A DNA stretch of 64,000 bases, from contig NW_006920888.1 of the NCBI RefSeq assembly GCF_000417875.1, forward strand, positions 204,738 to 268,737. The letters are read 5' to 3'. The notes under the pieces were generated by a model that was given only the letters and a program-made list of their open reading frames with translations, was not told where the DNA came from and did not search any database. Positions 22,434 to 31,452 of this stretch are shown piece by piece. Source of the stretch: Pseudozyma flocculosa PF-1. Lineage: Eukaryota > Basidiomycota > Ustilaginomycetes > Ustilaginales > Ustilaginaceae. The position numbers and the translations under genes are program-made. Position 1 is the stretch's first letter; the number at the start of each line of letters is the position of its first letter.

Positions 22434-23240
22434 CGAGGAGCGGCCGTGCGCGTGGTTGCGGGATCGAGGCGGCGGGGGTTCAGCGGGAGACGAAACAGAG
22501 GCCGGGCATTGAGAGAGGTGGTTTGGCGGGTGGGGGAGAGGAACGTCGGACGAGGAGGGGTTGCTGGGCTCAAGGCGAAGGCAGGACGAGGAGGTGAGGG
22601 GGAGGGGGGAGGCAAGGGTGTGCTAGCTGCCTGTCCCAACGTGGGCTGCTCTGGCGCCCAGCCCAGCCCGACCGCCCGCCAAAATCTAGAATCTCTGAAG
22701 CCAAGCAGCCGGCTTGCTTGCTTGCTTGCTTGCTTGCTCGTCAAGGCCAGGGTGGAGGCAGGCAGGCAAGCAACCAGAAGGACCCTCTGTCCGCTCGCTC
22801 GCGACGCGCCGCCCCAACGCGCTGCGGGATGCTGATCGGGACCACAGGTGCAGATCGACATCGGGCTCTCTGGGGGCCGATGGTCCATCGGCTGAGGCTG
22901 TCGGGCGGACATTTTGCGGGGACCGCCCTGGCCGCCTCCGCCGCCTCGTCTCATATCGCTCGCTCGCCTGCAGAAGCAACGCCTCCACCACCACCACCAC
23001 CACCCCCAAGCTTTCCCCCCTCTCCCCCTCGCCGGACTCCCCATTCTCGCTGCGCAGCAGTAACCTCTGCATCCTCTGCCGTCCCTTTTGAACGAGGGCC
23101 GCGGATCATCAGACAAGGCCGACACAGCCAGAACAGGGTCAAGGCACATCCCACCCCCCTTTCCTCCACCGTATCCTTCTTCACTCCATCTTCCTCCTCT
23201 CCGATCGCACTCCGCTCGCGGGTGCTCAACTGCTGCCAGG
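22434..23240. other. Shared promoter region of EXO1 and SmD1
   Basis: 807 bp between two divergent start codons, no gene supported. It includes a long (GCTT)n run at 22712-22738 and pyrimidine-rich sequence just upstream of SmD1. Confidence 0.6.
22712..22738. repeat. (GCTT)n tetranucleotide run
   Basis: Nearly seven GCTT copies in the middle of the EXO1/SmD1 divergent promoter region. Confidence 0.9.
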
Positions 23241-23752
23241 ATGAAGCTCGTCAGGTAGGCCATTCTGCGTTTCTCTCTTCCCGCGACCTTCCCTCCTCGC
23301 TTGCTGCTGCGCTTCGCCTTCTGACCTTGGACATCCGCGCTGACATCCTTCTCTTCCCGACCCGCCGCCGCCGCCGCCGCCGCCACCACCACTCGCCGCC
23401 CAGGTTCTTGATGAAGCTCAACAACGAGTCGGTCACCATCGAGCTCAAGAACGGCACCATCGTCCACGGCACCGTCACGGGCGTCGACATCCAGATGAAC
23501 ACCTACCTCAAGACGGTCAAGATGACCGTCAAGGGCCGCGACCCGCTCTCGCTCGACACCCTCTCGATCCGCGGCAACAACATCCGCTACTGGATCCTCC
23601 CCGACGCCCTTCCCCTCGACATGCTCCTCGTCGATGACGGGCCCAAGCCAAAGGGCGTGCGCAAGCCAAAGGACGCAGCCGGCCGCGGCGATCGTGGACG
23701 AGGCCGTGGTCGTGGACGAGGCGGAGGACGTGGCCGCGGTCGAGGATTCTGA
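23241..23752 (+). CDS. SMD1: Small nuclear ribonucleoprotein SmD1
   Basis: Two exons: a 14-base first exon (23241-23254, MKLVR split) and 23404-23752, giving 120 residues. SmD1 is one of seven proteins in the Sm ring on U1, U2, U4 and U5 snRNAs. Sm1 motif: [22 protein letters not shown], with the usual GTVTGVD turn. Sm2 motif: [14 protein letters not shown], containing the RNA-contacting RG-N. The C-terminal tail is RG-rich ([15 protein letters not shown]), the site of symmetric arginine methylation and SMN-type recognition in this family. The first exon is confirmed by phase (AG + G = Arg), and the tiny exon followed by an intron matches SmD1 genes in other fungi. Confidence 0.97.
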
Positions 23753-24107
23753 TCGCCGTCCCTCCCTGTCCGGGCAAGGCAACCTCGCCACCATTGCAAA
23801 AGGGGCAGGCCGAGCTTGGCCCCGCCGCCCTCGCTCCTCGCCCCACAGCAGGCACTCCTGCGCAGGCTGGTCGATCGTACCCCACCCTCCTTGGCTCTCC
23901 ATCCCTCGGGTCTCGTCTGGTATCGTTTCACTGTACTCTAAGCTTCCTCATCTGCCTCCGAAACCAAGCCAAAGGCGCCGCGACGGTCGTCACAGGCCAG
24001 CGTCGCCGGACAACAGAAAAGGGCCTGGACCGCGGCCTGAGACGTAGCATCGCCGTGCGTGAGCGAGCAAGCGGGGCGTCGAGGGTGCTCTGCACTCGGA
24101 CGCTCTT
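23753..24107. other. Convergent 3' region between SmD1 and the peroxiredoxin-like gene
   Basis: 355 bp between two stop codons; holds both 3' UTRs. Nothing else seen. Confidence 0.6.
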
Positions 24108-24671
24108 CTATGCTTGGGCAGTCGCCGCCGCCGCTGCTGCCGCCGCTTTTGCGTCCCTCTCTTCGACCTGGCGCATGAGCTCCTCCTCGCTGACGAGGAG
24201 GCGGAGGGCTCTTACGGCCGCCTCTTCCGGTCTGTCGATGGGGAAGTCGATGCGGGTGATCTGGCCTCCGTTGAGCAGGAGGGTGAGGTGCTTGAACACC
24301 GAGGTGGACCCTTGCGCCGGTACGGTCGGGATGTCGAGCGCCTGTGTCAGCTGGCGGTGCTCGTCGCTGAGGAGCGGAAAGGGGATGTCGTGTTTTGCAA
24401 CGTCGTGCAGCTGCTCTGCGTGGGGCTGGGTCGAGAGGCCAAAGATGTGCAGGTCCGGCTCGATGCGCCGCAGCGGTGGCAGGTGCTGGGCGTAGGATGC
24501 GAGGAGGGCGGCAGAGGAGGTAGACTGCGGGTAGAGGAAGAGGAGGACGGGCTTGGAGAGCGAGAGGATGAAGAGGTCCACGGTGCCGCCCGCTGTGCTG
24601 TCCAGGTCGATGATGGCGGGCAGCGGGTGGCCGAGGAGGTGGAAGGCGGAGCGGTCCTCGGTCTGGGTCAT
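24108..24671 (-). CDS. Peroxiredoxin-fold protein lacking all cysteines
   Basis: Single exon of 187 residues; ATG at 24671, TAG at 24108-24110. The order of motifs follows the AhpC/TSA (PrxQ/BCP-like) fold. A beta strand (KPVLLFLYPQ) leads into the loop that normally carries the peroxidatic cysteine, then come a long helix, a second strand (LHIFGLSTQ), the IPFPLLSDEHRQLTQALDI block typical of peroxiredoxins, and a C-terminal strand pair (LTLLLNGGQITRIDF). The catalytic T-x-x-C position is replaced (YPQSTSSAALL), and the whole protein contains no Cys. It therefore cannot work as a thiol peroxidase. A binding or scaffold role is inference. The last residues are an Ala-rich helix. It is divergent from the SRP40-like gene. 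The fold assignment is by motif only. Confidence 0.78.
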   Translation of the reverse strand: MTQTEDRSAFHLLGHPLPAIIDLDSTAGGTVDLFILSLSKPVLLFLYPQSTSSAALLASYAQHLPPLRRIEPDLHIFGLSTQPHAEQLHDVAKHDIPFPLLSDEHRQLTQALDIPTVPAQGSTSVFKHLTLLLNGGQITRIDFPIDRPEEAAVRALRLLVSEEELMRQVEERDAKAAAAAAAATAQA

Positions 24672-25291
24672 CTTTGGCCGGGTAGGACGAGGGAGGAAGT
24701 CGTGGCAGGCAAGCAGGCAGAGATGATGTAGATGAGTAGCGCTCGAGCTGCGGCGTTCGAGGTGTATGCGGCTGCTTGAAGCCAGTGGGCAAGGTGGGAG
24801 AGAGGATAGCAAGAGCAGGAGCGGGGGGAGGCTGGGCAGGTCACCAAGCTAAGCCAACAAGCAAGCAGGCTAGACAGGTCGGGGTGCAGGCTGGTCCCTC
24901 GGCCGCTTCCGCCTGGGGCTTCTCCACCTCAAGTTGGCCTGCAGCCGCCCGCTTGGCTTCTTCCAGGGCCCGTTAGGCCGGAGCCGACGTTGGAGGCCTG
25001 CCCGTGTTGCGGGACTCGGGCATGCAGATGCGGAGCGCGGCGAAGAAATCAAAATCGTGGGGCTCAGGTCGAAACGCAGGGTTGCAGCCCGCCGCCAGCC
25101 CGCCTGCCCGCGGCCAGCCGGGATTTTTTTTGGACGGGCGGCGGCGGTGGCTGGTTGGCCTCGCCTCGAACCTCCGCCCTTGCTCGCCCCGCCATCTTCG
25201 TCCTGACCCTCGACAGCCACCTTCCTCGATCCACACCCTCCCTCTCTCTCTCCCCCTGACTCCTCACCGCCTCCCTCCATCTCCCGCCAAC
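24672..25291. other. Shared promoter region of peroxiredoxin-like and SRP40-like genes
   Basis: 620 bp between divergent starts; no gene supported. It has CAAGCAAGCAGG-type repeats near 24848-24870 and a T run at 25126-25133. Confidence 0.6.
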
Positions 25292-26959
25292 ATGGGCAAA
25301 AAATCGGCGCCCAGCACGCCCCTCAAGGCCTCAACGTCCACGACGCCGGCCACGCCCATCACCGACCCAGCGCTGGTGCAGACCTTCCAGATGGTCCACG
25401 CCTTCCTCCAGGAGCACGCCCCCGCCGTCGCACCTTCCCTCCTCAGCGCCGCGCCCGTAGAGGCCCAGGCGCCCGCCAACGCCGCAAAGGAGATGGCAAA
25501 GCACCTCGTCACCGCCATCCAGAACAGCCCCAAAAAGGAATGGGCATCGCCCTCCACCACCGCATCAAAGGCCAAGGCCGCCCCGGCGCCAGCACCCGAT
25601 GCAGCATCGCCTTCGTCGTCCGATGAATCGGATGACAGCGGAGACGAGTCCGACAGTGAGAGCAGCGACTCCTCGAGCGACGACGACAGCTCCGACAGCG
25701 ACAGCTCCGACAGCGACAGCTCCGACGACGACGACGACAACGACGACGACAAGGAGAAGCCAAAGGCCGAAAAGATGGACGAGGACTCGAGCAGCAGCGA
25801 CGACTCGTCCGACTCTGACGACAGCTCATCGTCCTCTTCGTCGTCCTCTTCGTCGTCCTCGTCGTCGTCCTCGTCTGACAGCGACTCGGACTCGGACTCG
25901 AGCTCCAGCTCCGATTCGGACGCCAACGACGCAAAGGAAGTCGAGGCCGCCTCGATCACCGCCGCCGTCGCACCCGCTTCCCACCACTCTTCCGAGACCT
26001 CCGAGACGGTCAAGAACGACGACAGCGAGAGCGACTCGTCGTCGTCGTCGGATGAGGAAGAGAAGAAGGAGACCAAGAAGGCGGCACCAGCTGCTCCCGC
26101 CCCCAACTCCAAGAAGAGGAAGGCAGCATCCCCATCCTCGTCGTCGTCGTCCGAGTCCGACAGCGACTCTTCCTCTGACAGCGACAGCGACAGCAGCAGC
26201 AGCAGCAGCAGCAGCAGTGACAGCGACAGCGACAGCAGCGACAGTGACAGCAGCGACAGCAGCAGCGGCAGCAGCTCGTCTTCGGACTCGGACTCGGACT
26301 CGGACTCGGATTCGGACTCGAGCAGCAGCTCTGCCTCGTCGGCCGACAAGGCGACGACGCCACCCAACGTCGACCCGGACGCGCACAAGTCCAAGAAGCT
26401 CAAGACCGCCGCCGGTGCCGCCGCGGCGCCCGTCGTGGCCGAGTGGCAGCCCAACCCGCTGTACGCCACGCCACCTGCCGGGTCGGGCAAGAAGAATGGC
26501 GGCGGCGGCAGCGGCGGAGCGGCTCGGGGTGGCGCGCAGAACACGCCGTTCCAGCGCGTCAAGGCGGACCAGGTGACGTACCTCGATGACCGGATGAAGG
26601 ACATGTCGTACGACGCCAAGCCGGGCGCCGGCGACTGGGGCGCAAAGGCCAGCGCCGACCTCATCGTGACGCGCGGCAAGGGCTTCACCAAGGAGAAGAA
26701 CAAGAAGAAGCGCGGAAGCTACCGCGGCGGCGAGATTGATACCTATGGCACGCAGTGAGTCCCGTCCCGTCCCGTCCGGTCCGGTTCGGTTGGGCATGCC
26801 CTCTGCTCCCTGTTCCCGGCCCCTGGCTCCAGAGTGGGCGCCGGAGGGGCAGAGGCGTCAAGACTGCGAGAGTGCCGTCGCTGACCCACTCGACTGCTCC
26901 ACCCATCATCTGCCCTCGCGTTCCACAGCTCGATCAAGTTCAGCTACGACGACGAGTGA
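25292..26959 (+). CDS. SRP40: Nucleolar phosphoprotein SRP40 / Nopp140 family
   Basis: Two exons (25292-26754 and 26929-26959) encode 497 residues. Family members are nucleolar chaperones for box C/D and H/ACA snoRNPs and for RNA polymerase I. The N-terminus (about 20-50) resembles a LisH-like helix pair (ALVQTFQMVHAFLQEHAP). Residues about 110-365 are long Ser/Asp/Glu tracts separated by basic Lys/Ala segments, the casein-kinase-2-substrate pattern of Nopp140. The conserved SRP40_C domain starts near 416 and includes NTPFQRVK, RGKGFTKEKNKKKRGSYRGG and the terminal SIKFSYDDE. The short second exon supplies that last conserved block; without splicing, translation would stop at the GTGAGT donor. 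The serine tracts are encoded by imperfect AGC/GAC/TCG repeats likely to vary in length. Confidence 0.95.
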
Positions 26960-27211
26960 ACTCGGTCGACCGGAGCCAGATCGGCTTGCCTCGCTTCGCC
27001 AGATACCGTCCGACGCTCCACCACCTGGCTGGGTCCGACTCCGCTTGTCGAGGGACCCGACTCCGGACGTTGATGCAACATCGTGCCTTTCCAGTCCCCC
27101 GCTGCCACTGCTGTCTTCTGCTTGCCGCTCGTCGCTCGTCGCTTGTCGCTTGTCGCCCGCGCCTCGATCGATCCGTCTCTGTCTGCACCTGCACCTGCGG
27201 CTGTGACGGGT

Positions 27212-28449
27212 TCAGAGCTTACCGAGACGGGTGGCGCCATCGAGGCGGATGTAGGAGCCGTTGAGCATGGGGTTCTCGATGACCATCTTGACGGCGTGGG
27301 CGAACTCGTCTGGCTCGCCAAAGCGGACGGGGAACTCGGCCGACTTGAGAATCTGCGCCTTGGCTGTGTGGTGCGGCGTTCGCAGATCATCGAGGCGGGA
27401 GTTAGAGATTGTGGAAGGTCAATGTGGGTTTGAGAAACGGTCAGCGTGGGAGGGATGTAGCGGGCTGCATCGAGGAGGCTCACCTCGGTCCGGCAGCTGC
27501 TGCATCATGGGCGTCGAGAAGAGGGCCGGTGTCAAGGTCATGCTCCTGATTCCAAACCACGCCAGATCCCTGCAGCGCCGTCGTCGTCACAGTCGCCATC
27601 GAAGAGTCGACGAGAAGAGAAAATGGATCAGCCGAACTAGTCCCCGAAGCAGCAGCAGCAGCACTCGCGCCGGATGGGGCAGACGCACCGGGAGAGGGGC
27701 AGGGTCATGGAGAGGACGCCGCCCTTGCTGGCGGCATAGGCGGCCTGGCCGCTCTGTCCCTCGAGGGCGGCGGCGCTGGCCGTGTTGATGATGACGCCGA
27801 GCTCCTTTGTGGATGCGGTGGGCTTGGGGATGGGCTTGGCGAGGTCGCGCACCAGCCGCGCCGCGACGAGGCGAGTGACGTTGAACGTGCCGATCAGGTT
27901 GATGTCGACCACCTTGCGGAAGGTCTCCAGGTCCTGCGTGGACGTAGAGAGGGGGTCGAGGGCGAAGAAAGGCAGAGGGGAGATGCGGTCTGTTAGATGG
28001 GCAACGCCATCGACATCGACGAGGACACGGAGCGGGGCTATGAGGAGCGGGGCTATGGGGACCGATCTGCCACTCACAAAGGGCTCGCCCTCGGCGTTGA
28101 TCACCTTGCCGGCCATACCGACACCGCCGCAGTTGACGACGCCGCCGACAGGAACGTCGGTCCAGAGGCGATCGCAGCCGGCGAGGGCGGCGACGACGTC
28201 TTCCTCGGAGCACACGTCGACGCGGAAAGCGGCGGCGCGCGGTGCGTTGCCCTGGCCGGTGGTCGACGAGTTTCCGGGAAGCGCCGAGGCGGTGGTGGCA
28301 TTGAGCTGGGCTGCGAGCTTTTCGGCGCGGTCGAGGTCGAGGTCGAGGATGCCGACGTAGGCGCCGAGCGAGTGGAGCAGCTCGACCGTCGCTGCTCCCA
28401 GGCCGGATGCGCCGCCCGTGACGTAGTAGACGTGGTTGCAGATCTGCAT
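27212..28449 (-). CDS. Short-chain dehydrogenase, 3-hydroxyacyl-CoA dehydrogenase type-2 (HSD10) family
   Basis: Four exons (28078-28449, 27689-27933, 27484-27569, 27212-27363) in phase encode 284 residues. Relatives oxidise 3-hydroxyacyl-CoA or hydroxysteroids with NAD. The Rossmann motif is TGGASGLGAATVELL, with the acidic NAD-selecting residue in ILDLDLDR. The active site shows NTAS serine and Y-x3-K (AAYAASKGG). The C-terminal half carries the HSD10 hallmarks ALFSTPMM, FPVRFGEPDEFAHAV and YIRLDGA. A 20-residue Ser/Thr/Gly insertion after the second helix is absent from animal HSD10. There is no obvious mitochondrial presequence, and the protein ends RLGKL, a weak PTS1-like tail. The last codons overlap a GTAAGC splice-donor consensus, so an alternative last exon is possible. 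Confidence 0.92.
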
Positions 28450-29310
28450 GGTGGAATGTGGGAGAGCGGCTGAGCGTATTAGGCGCGGGTCCTTGGGGTG
28501 GTTTGCAAGGGAAGGGGGTGGGCAGCTGGGGAGGTGGTGGGCAGCTGGGGAGGTCATGGCGAGAAGGAAGTGCCTGCCGCCCACACCCTGGCCTGCCTGG
28601 GCCCGCGGACCGCTTCAAGAGGGGACCGGGCGCCCGGCCCAGAAATTCCAGCCGACCCGGACGAGCACCAAGCCAGCCCAGGGCCAGTCCAGCCGCTCCA
28701 CACGCGCCAGGCCCAAAAAGCCAAAGCGGAGCGCGTGGAAGAGAGTCGAGCAGCAGCAGCAGCAGGCTTCCCATCCCGGCCGGCTCACCGTCCGACCGCC
28801 CGCCCTGCCAGAGTCGCCACGCATTTGCGCCGCTGCCGTCCAGGCGTCGACTCGTCCCAGGGTGCCGCGCGACCGTCGAAATGCGAAAGGAGAAGGATGT
28901 TGGATTCGGGCATCGCTGAACAAGACGCCCCGAAAAGCGACAAAGGATAGTGTTCTAGCGACGTCAGCTCGTCGTCGCCGAGCCGTGTCAGCAACGAGAC
29001 GGGAGGGCCATGGCGTGCCCAGGCATGTGACGAAAGAGACAGCTCAACAGGGTGGGGAACAGTAGGAATTCGGGTCGATCATCTGAGGTATGGAAGCCGG
29101 CAGTTAGGCGCACGGTGGTTGCTGCGCCGCCGACAGGCTACCTGGGCGAGGAGGTTTTCATCCAAACCGACCGCAGGCCTCGAGGCCAGACCAGAGAAGT
29201 CGCAGTCGAGGCGAACGCGAGCACCGATGGCGGGATGTCGAGGAGCAAAGTCGTTGGCGGCAGGTGATGCATACATCACCATCGAGGGAAGCCGAGGCGA
29301 GCCAGCAGGC
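28450..29310. other. Intergenic region upstream of the dehydrogenase gene
   Basis: 861 bp, no convincing gene. It contains CCTGGCCTGCCTGGG-type repeats at about 28588-28610 and CCAAGCCAGCCC near 28668, upstream of the dehydrogenase start. Confidence 0.55.
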
Positions 29311-31194
29311 TCACTTCCAGCCGAAGGGGATGGCCCTCTTCTTCTTCGAAGGCATCTTGATCGCGTCGCCCTGCTTGTAGGGGCTCGCAGTGCCCGGCTG
29401 GTTTTGGCCGCCACCAGCGCCACCGCCGGCGTCACCGCCAGACCCGCTGCCGGAGTTGCCGCCAGCGCCGCCGCCGACCGAGCCGGAGCTGTAGGGGCTC
29501 GTCTTGCCGGGCTGGTCCTGACCGCCACCAGATCCACCGCCAGCATCGCCGCCAGATCCACCGCCGGCATCACCGCCAGNNNNNNNNNNNNNNNNNNNNN
29601 NNNNNNNNNNNNNNNNNNNNNNNNNNNNNNNNNNNNNNNNNNNNNNNNNNNNNNNNNNNNNNNNNNNNNNNNNNNNNNNNNNNNNNNNNNNNNNNNNNNN
29701 NNNNNNNNNNNNNNNNNNNNNNNNNNNNNNNNNNNNNNNNNNNNNNNNNNNNNNNNNNNNNNNNNNNNNNNNNNNNNNNNNNNNNNNNNNNNNNNNNNNN
29801 NNNNNNNNNNNNNNNNNNNNNNNNNNNNNNNNNNNNNNNNNNNNNNNNNNNNNNNNNNNNNNNNNNNNNNNNNNNNNNNNNNNNNNNNNNNNNNNNNNNN
29901 NNNNNNNNNNNNNNNNNNNNNNNNNNNNNNNNNNNNNNNNNNNNNNNNNNNNNNNNNNNNNNNNNNNNNNNCTTCCGGAGCCCGGCTGGTCCTGACCACC
30001 GCCAGATCCGCCGCCAGCGTCACCACCGCCGCCAGATCCGCCGCCAGCGTCACCACCAGCGTCGCCACCAGATCCGCCACCAGCGTCGCCGCCAGCGTCG
30101 CCACCAGCGTCGCCACCAGATCCACCGCCAGCATCGCCGCCAGATCCACCGCCAGCATCACCGCCAGATCCGCCGCCAGCATCACCCCCAGAGCCACCGC
30201 CGACCGAGCCAGAGCTGTAGGGGCTTCCGGAGCCCGGCTGGTCCTGGCCGCCGCCAGCGCCACCGCCAGCGTCACCACCAGAGCCGCTGCCAGAGTCGCC
30301 GCCGGAGCCGCTGCCAGAATCGCCGCCGGAGCCGCTGCCAGAGTCGCCGCCGGAGCCGCTGCCCGAGTCGCCGCCGGAGCCGCTGCCCGAGTCACCACCA
30401 GTCGAGGAGCATCCGTACTTGTCCAGACCGTCGATGCCTGCATTTGGATGCGGAAGGGTGTGTCAACACGGCAATCCTATCGTCGCCGAGCAGATCCTCT
30501 CGACGGTGCACTTACCTGCGGCGGAGTAGGCGTCGCACGAGTTGGCGTGGTCATCCGGGCACTTGCCCGAGTCGTCAGGGAGGACGACGTTGGCCTCGAC
30601 CTTCTGGAAGCTGCCGCATCCGATGCCGTCCATGGCCGACTTGTGGACGTGAGAGTGCTTGAGGACGGAGCAGGCGTCGTCCTTGCTGCAGCCCTTGGGG
30701 ATGCACGGAGGCTTGCCGCCCGGCCAGTTTTTGGCGTGGGTGGGGAAGTCGGGGCACTGGTCGCCGCCCGAGCCGGGGGAGCCAGGGAAGCCAGGGAATC
30801 CAGGGAAGCCAGGGAAGCCACCCGAAGGGAAGCCCGGAGGGAAGGGGTCGCCCCCTCCACTGCCGCCGGGAGGAGGCGACGAGCCGGGGGTGTCGGGGGT
30901 GTCGGGGGTGGTGGGCGGGCTGTTGCCACCCGGGACCGAGCCGGGGCTGTAAGGGCTAGCCGGAGGGCCGGTGGGCGGGTCGTCCTGCGGGCTATTGCCT
31001 GGGGGGCTGTCGTTGCAGTCGTCGCCGCCGGAGCCGTCCGGGGTTGGGGGAGTGTCGTCTTGGCCTCCGTTGTCAGCCGGGGCGAGGTGACGACGCACCA
31101 TGTGAGGCTGGACGCCGTGGCCACCCATGGGGTGCGAGAGGGCCATGGCCGTGGCCGCGAATGCGGTGAGGGCGAGGAGAGTAGCAGGGCGCAT
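29311..31194 (-). CDS. Secreted Gly/Ser/Asp-rich repeat protein with a cysteine-containing N-terminal region (gap inside)
   Basis: Two exons (30516-31194 and 29311-30437) joined in phase give about 601 residues including 392 N. The start MRPATLLALTAFAATAMALS is a clear signal peptide, and a dibasic VRR site about 15 residues later could be a Kex2-type cleavage point. A Pro/Gly-rich linker with GFPGFPGFPG repeats leads to a region of about 110 residues with eight cysteines (DQCPDF, PPCIPKGC, DACSV, GIGCGS, GKCPDD, NSCDAY, KYGCSS). The rest is low complexity: GGDSGSGS units, then GGDAGGGS units punctuated by GGGQDQPGSGSPYSS blocks. It ends with a basic tail KKKR then AIPFGWK. No known family is recognised; cell-wall or effector-like roles are guesses. 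A TATA box lies 253 bp upstream and a GT-rich microsatellite lies between. Confidence 0.82.
29401..30399 (-). repeat. Coding minisatellite of Gly/Asp/Ser/Gln repeats
   Basis: Tandem, imperfect units encoding GGDAGGGS, GGDSGSGS and a longer GGGQDQPGSGSPYSS module. The assembly gap 29580-29971 falls within it, so the copy number is unknown. Confidence 0.9.
29580..29971. other. Assembly gap (392 N)
   Basis: Run of N inside the repeat region of the secreted protein. The frame is kept across the stated length. Confidence 0.99.
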
Positions 31195-31227
31195 CTTGAT
31201 GCTGTAGTTACGCTGCTTGTAGAGACT

Positions 31228-31286
31228 GTGTGCGTATGCGTATGCGTGTGTGTGTGTGCGTGTGCGAGTGCGTGTGCGTGTGCGCA
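31228..31286. repeat. GT-rich microsatellite (TGCGTA/TGTG/TGCG)
   Basis: Imperfect alternating GT/GC/AT dinucleotides in the leader of the secreted repeat protein, 34-92 bp before its start codon. It is purine-pyrimidine alternating and so could adopt Z-DNA. Confidence 0.85.
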
Positions 31287-31446
31287 CGAGGTGCTAGGTA
31301 TCTACGAGGCTAGCTCAAGTAGATCGAAGCGGGAAGGTGAAGGTGTCAATCTGAAGGGGTGGGGGCCTTGGATTAGGGGATGGATAAGAGTGAGAGAGGT
31401 TGAGGAACGAGCGAAAGAGGGAGGAGGCCAGAGTCGGGCCTGGGTC

Positions 31447-31452
31447 TTTATA
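31447..31452 (-). promoter_or_regulatory. TATA box
   Basis: Minus-strand GGGTATAAAGA, 253 bp upstream of the start codon at 31194. The same GGTATAAAG core occurs before the other secreted-protein gene. Confidence 0.6.

Noticed and set aside
25264..26703. 479-codon minus-strand frame rich in Ser/Leu/Glu
   Set aside because: Antisense of the SRP40 serine tracts.
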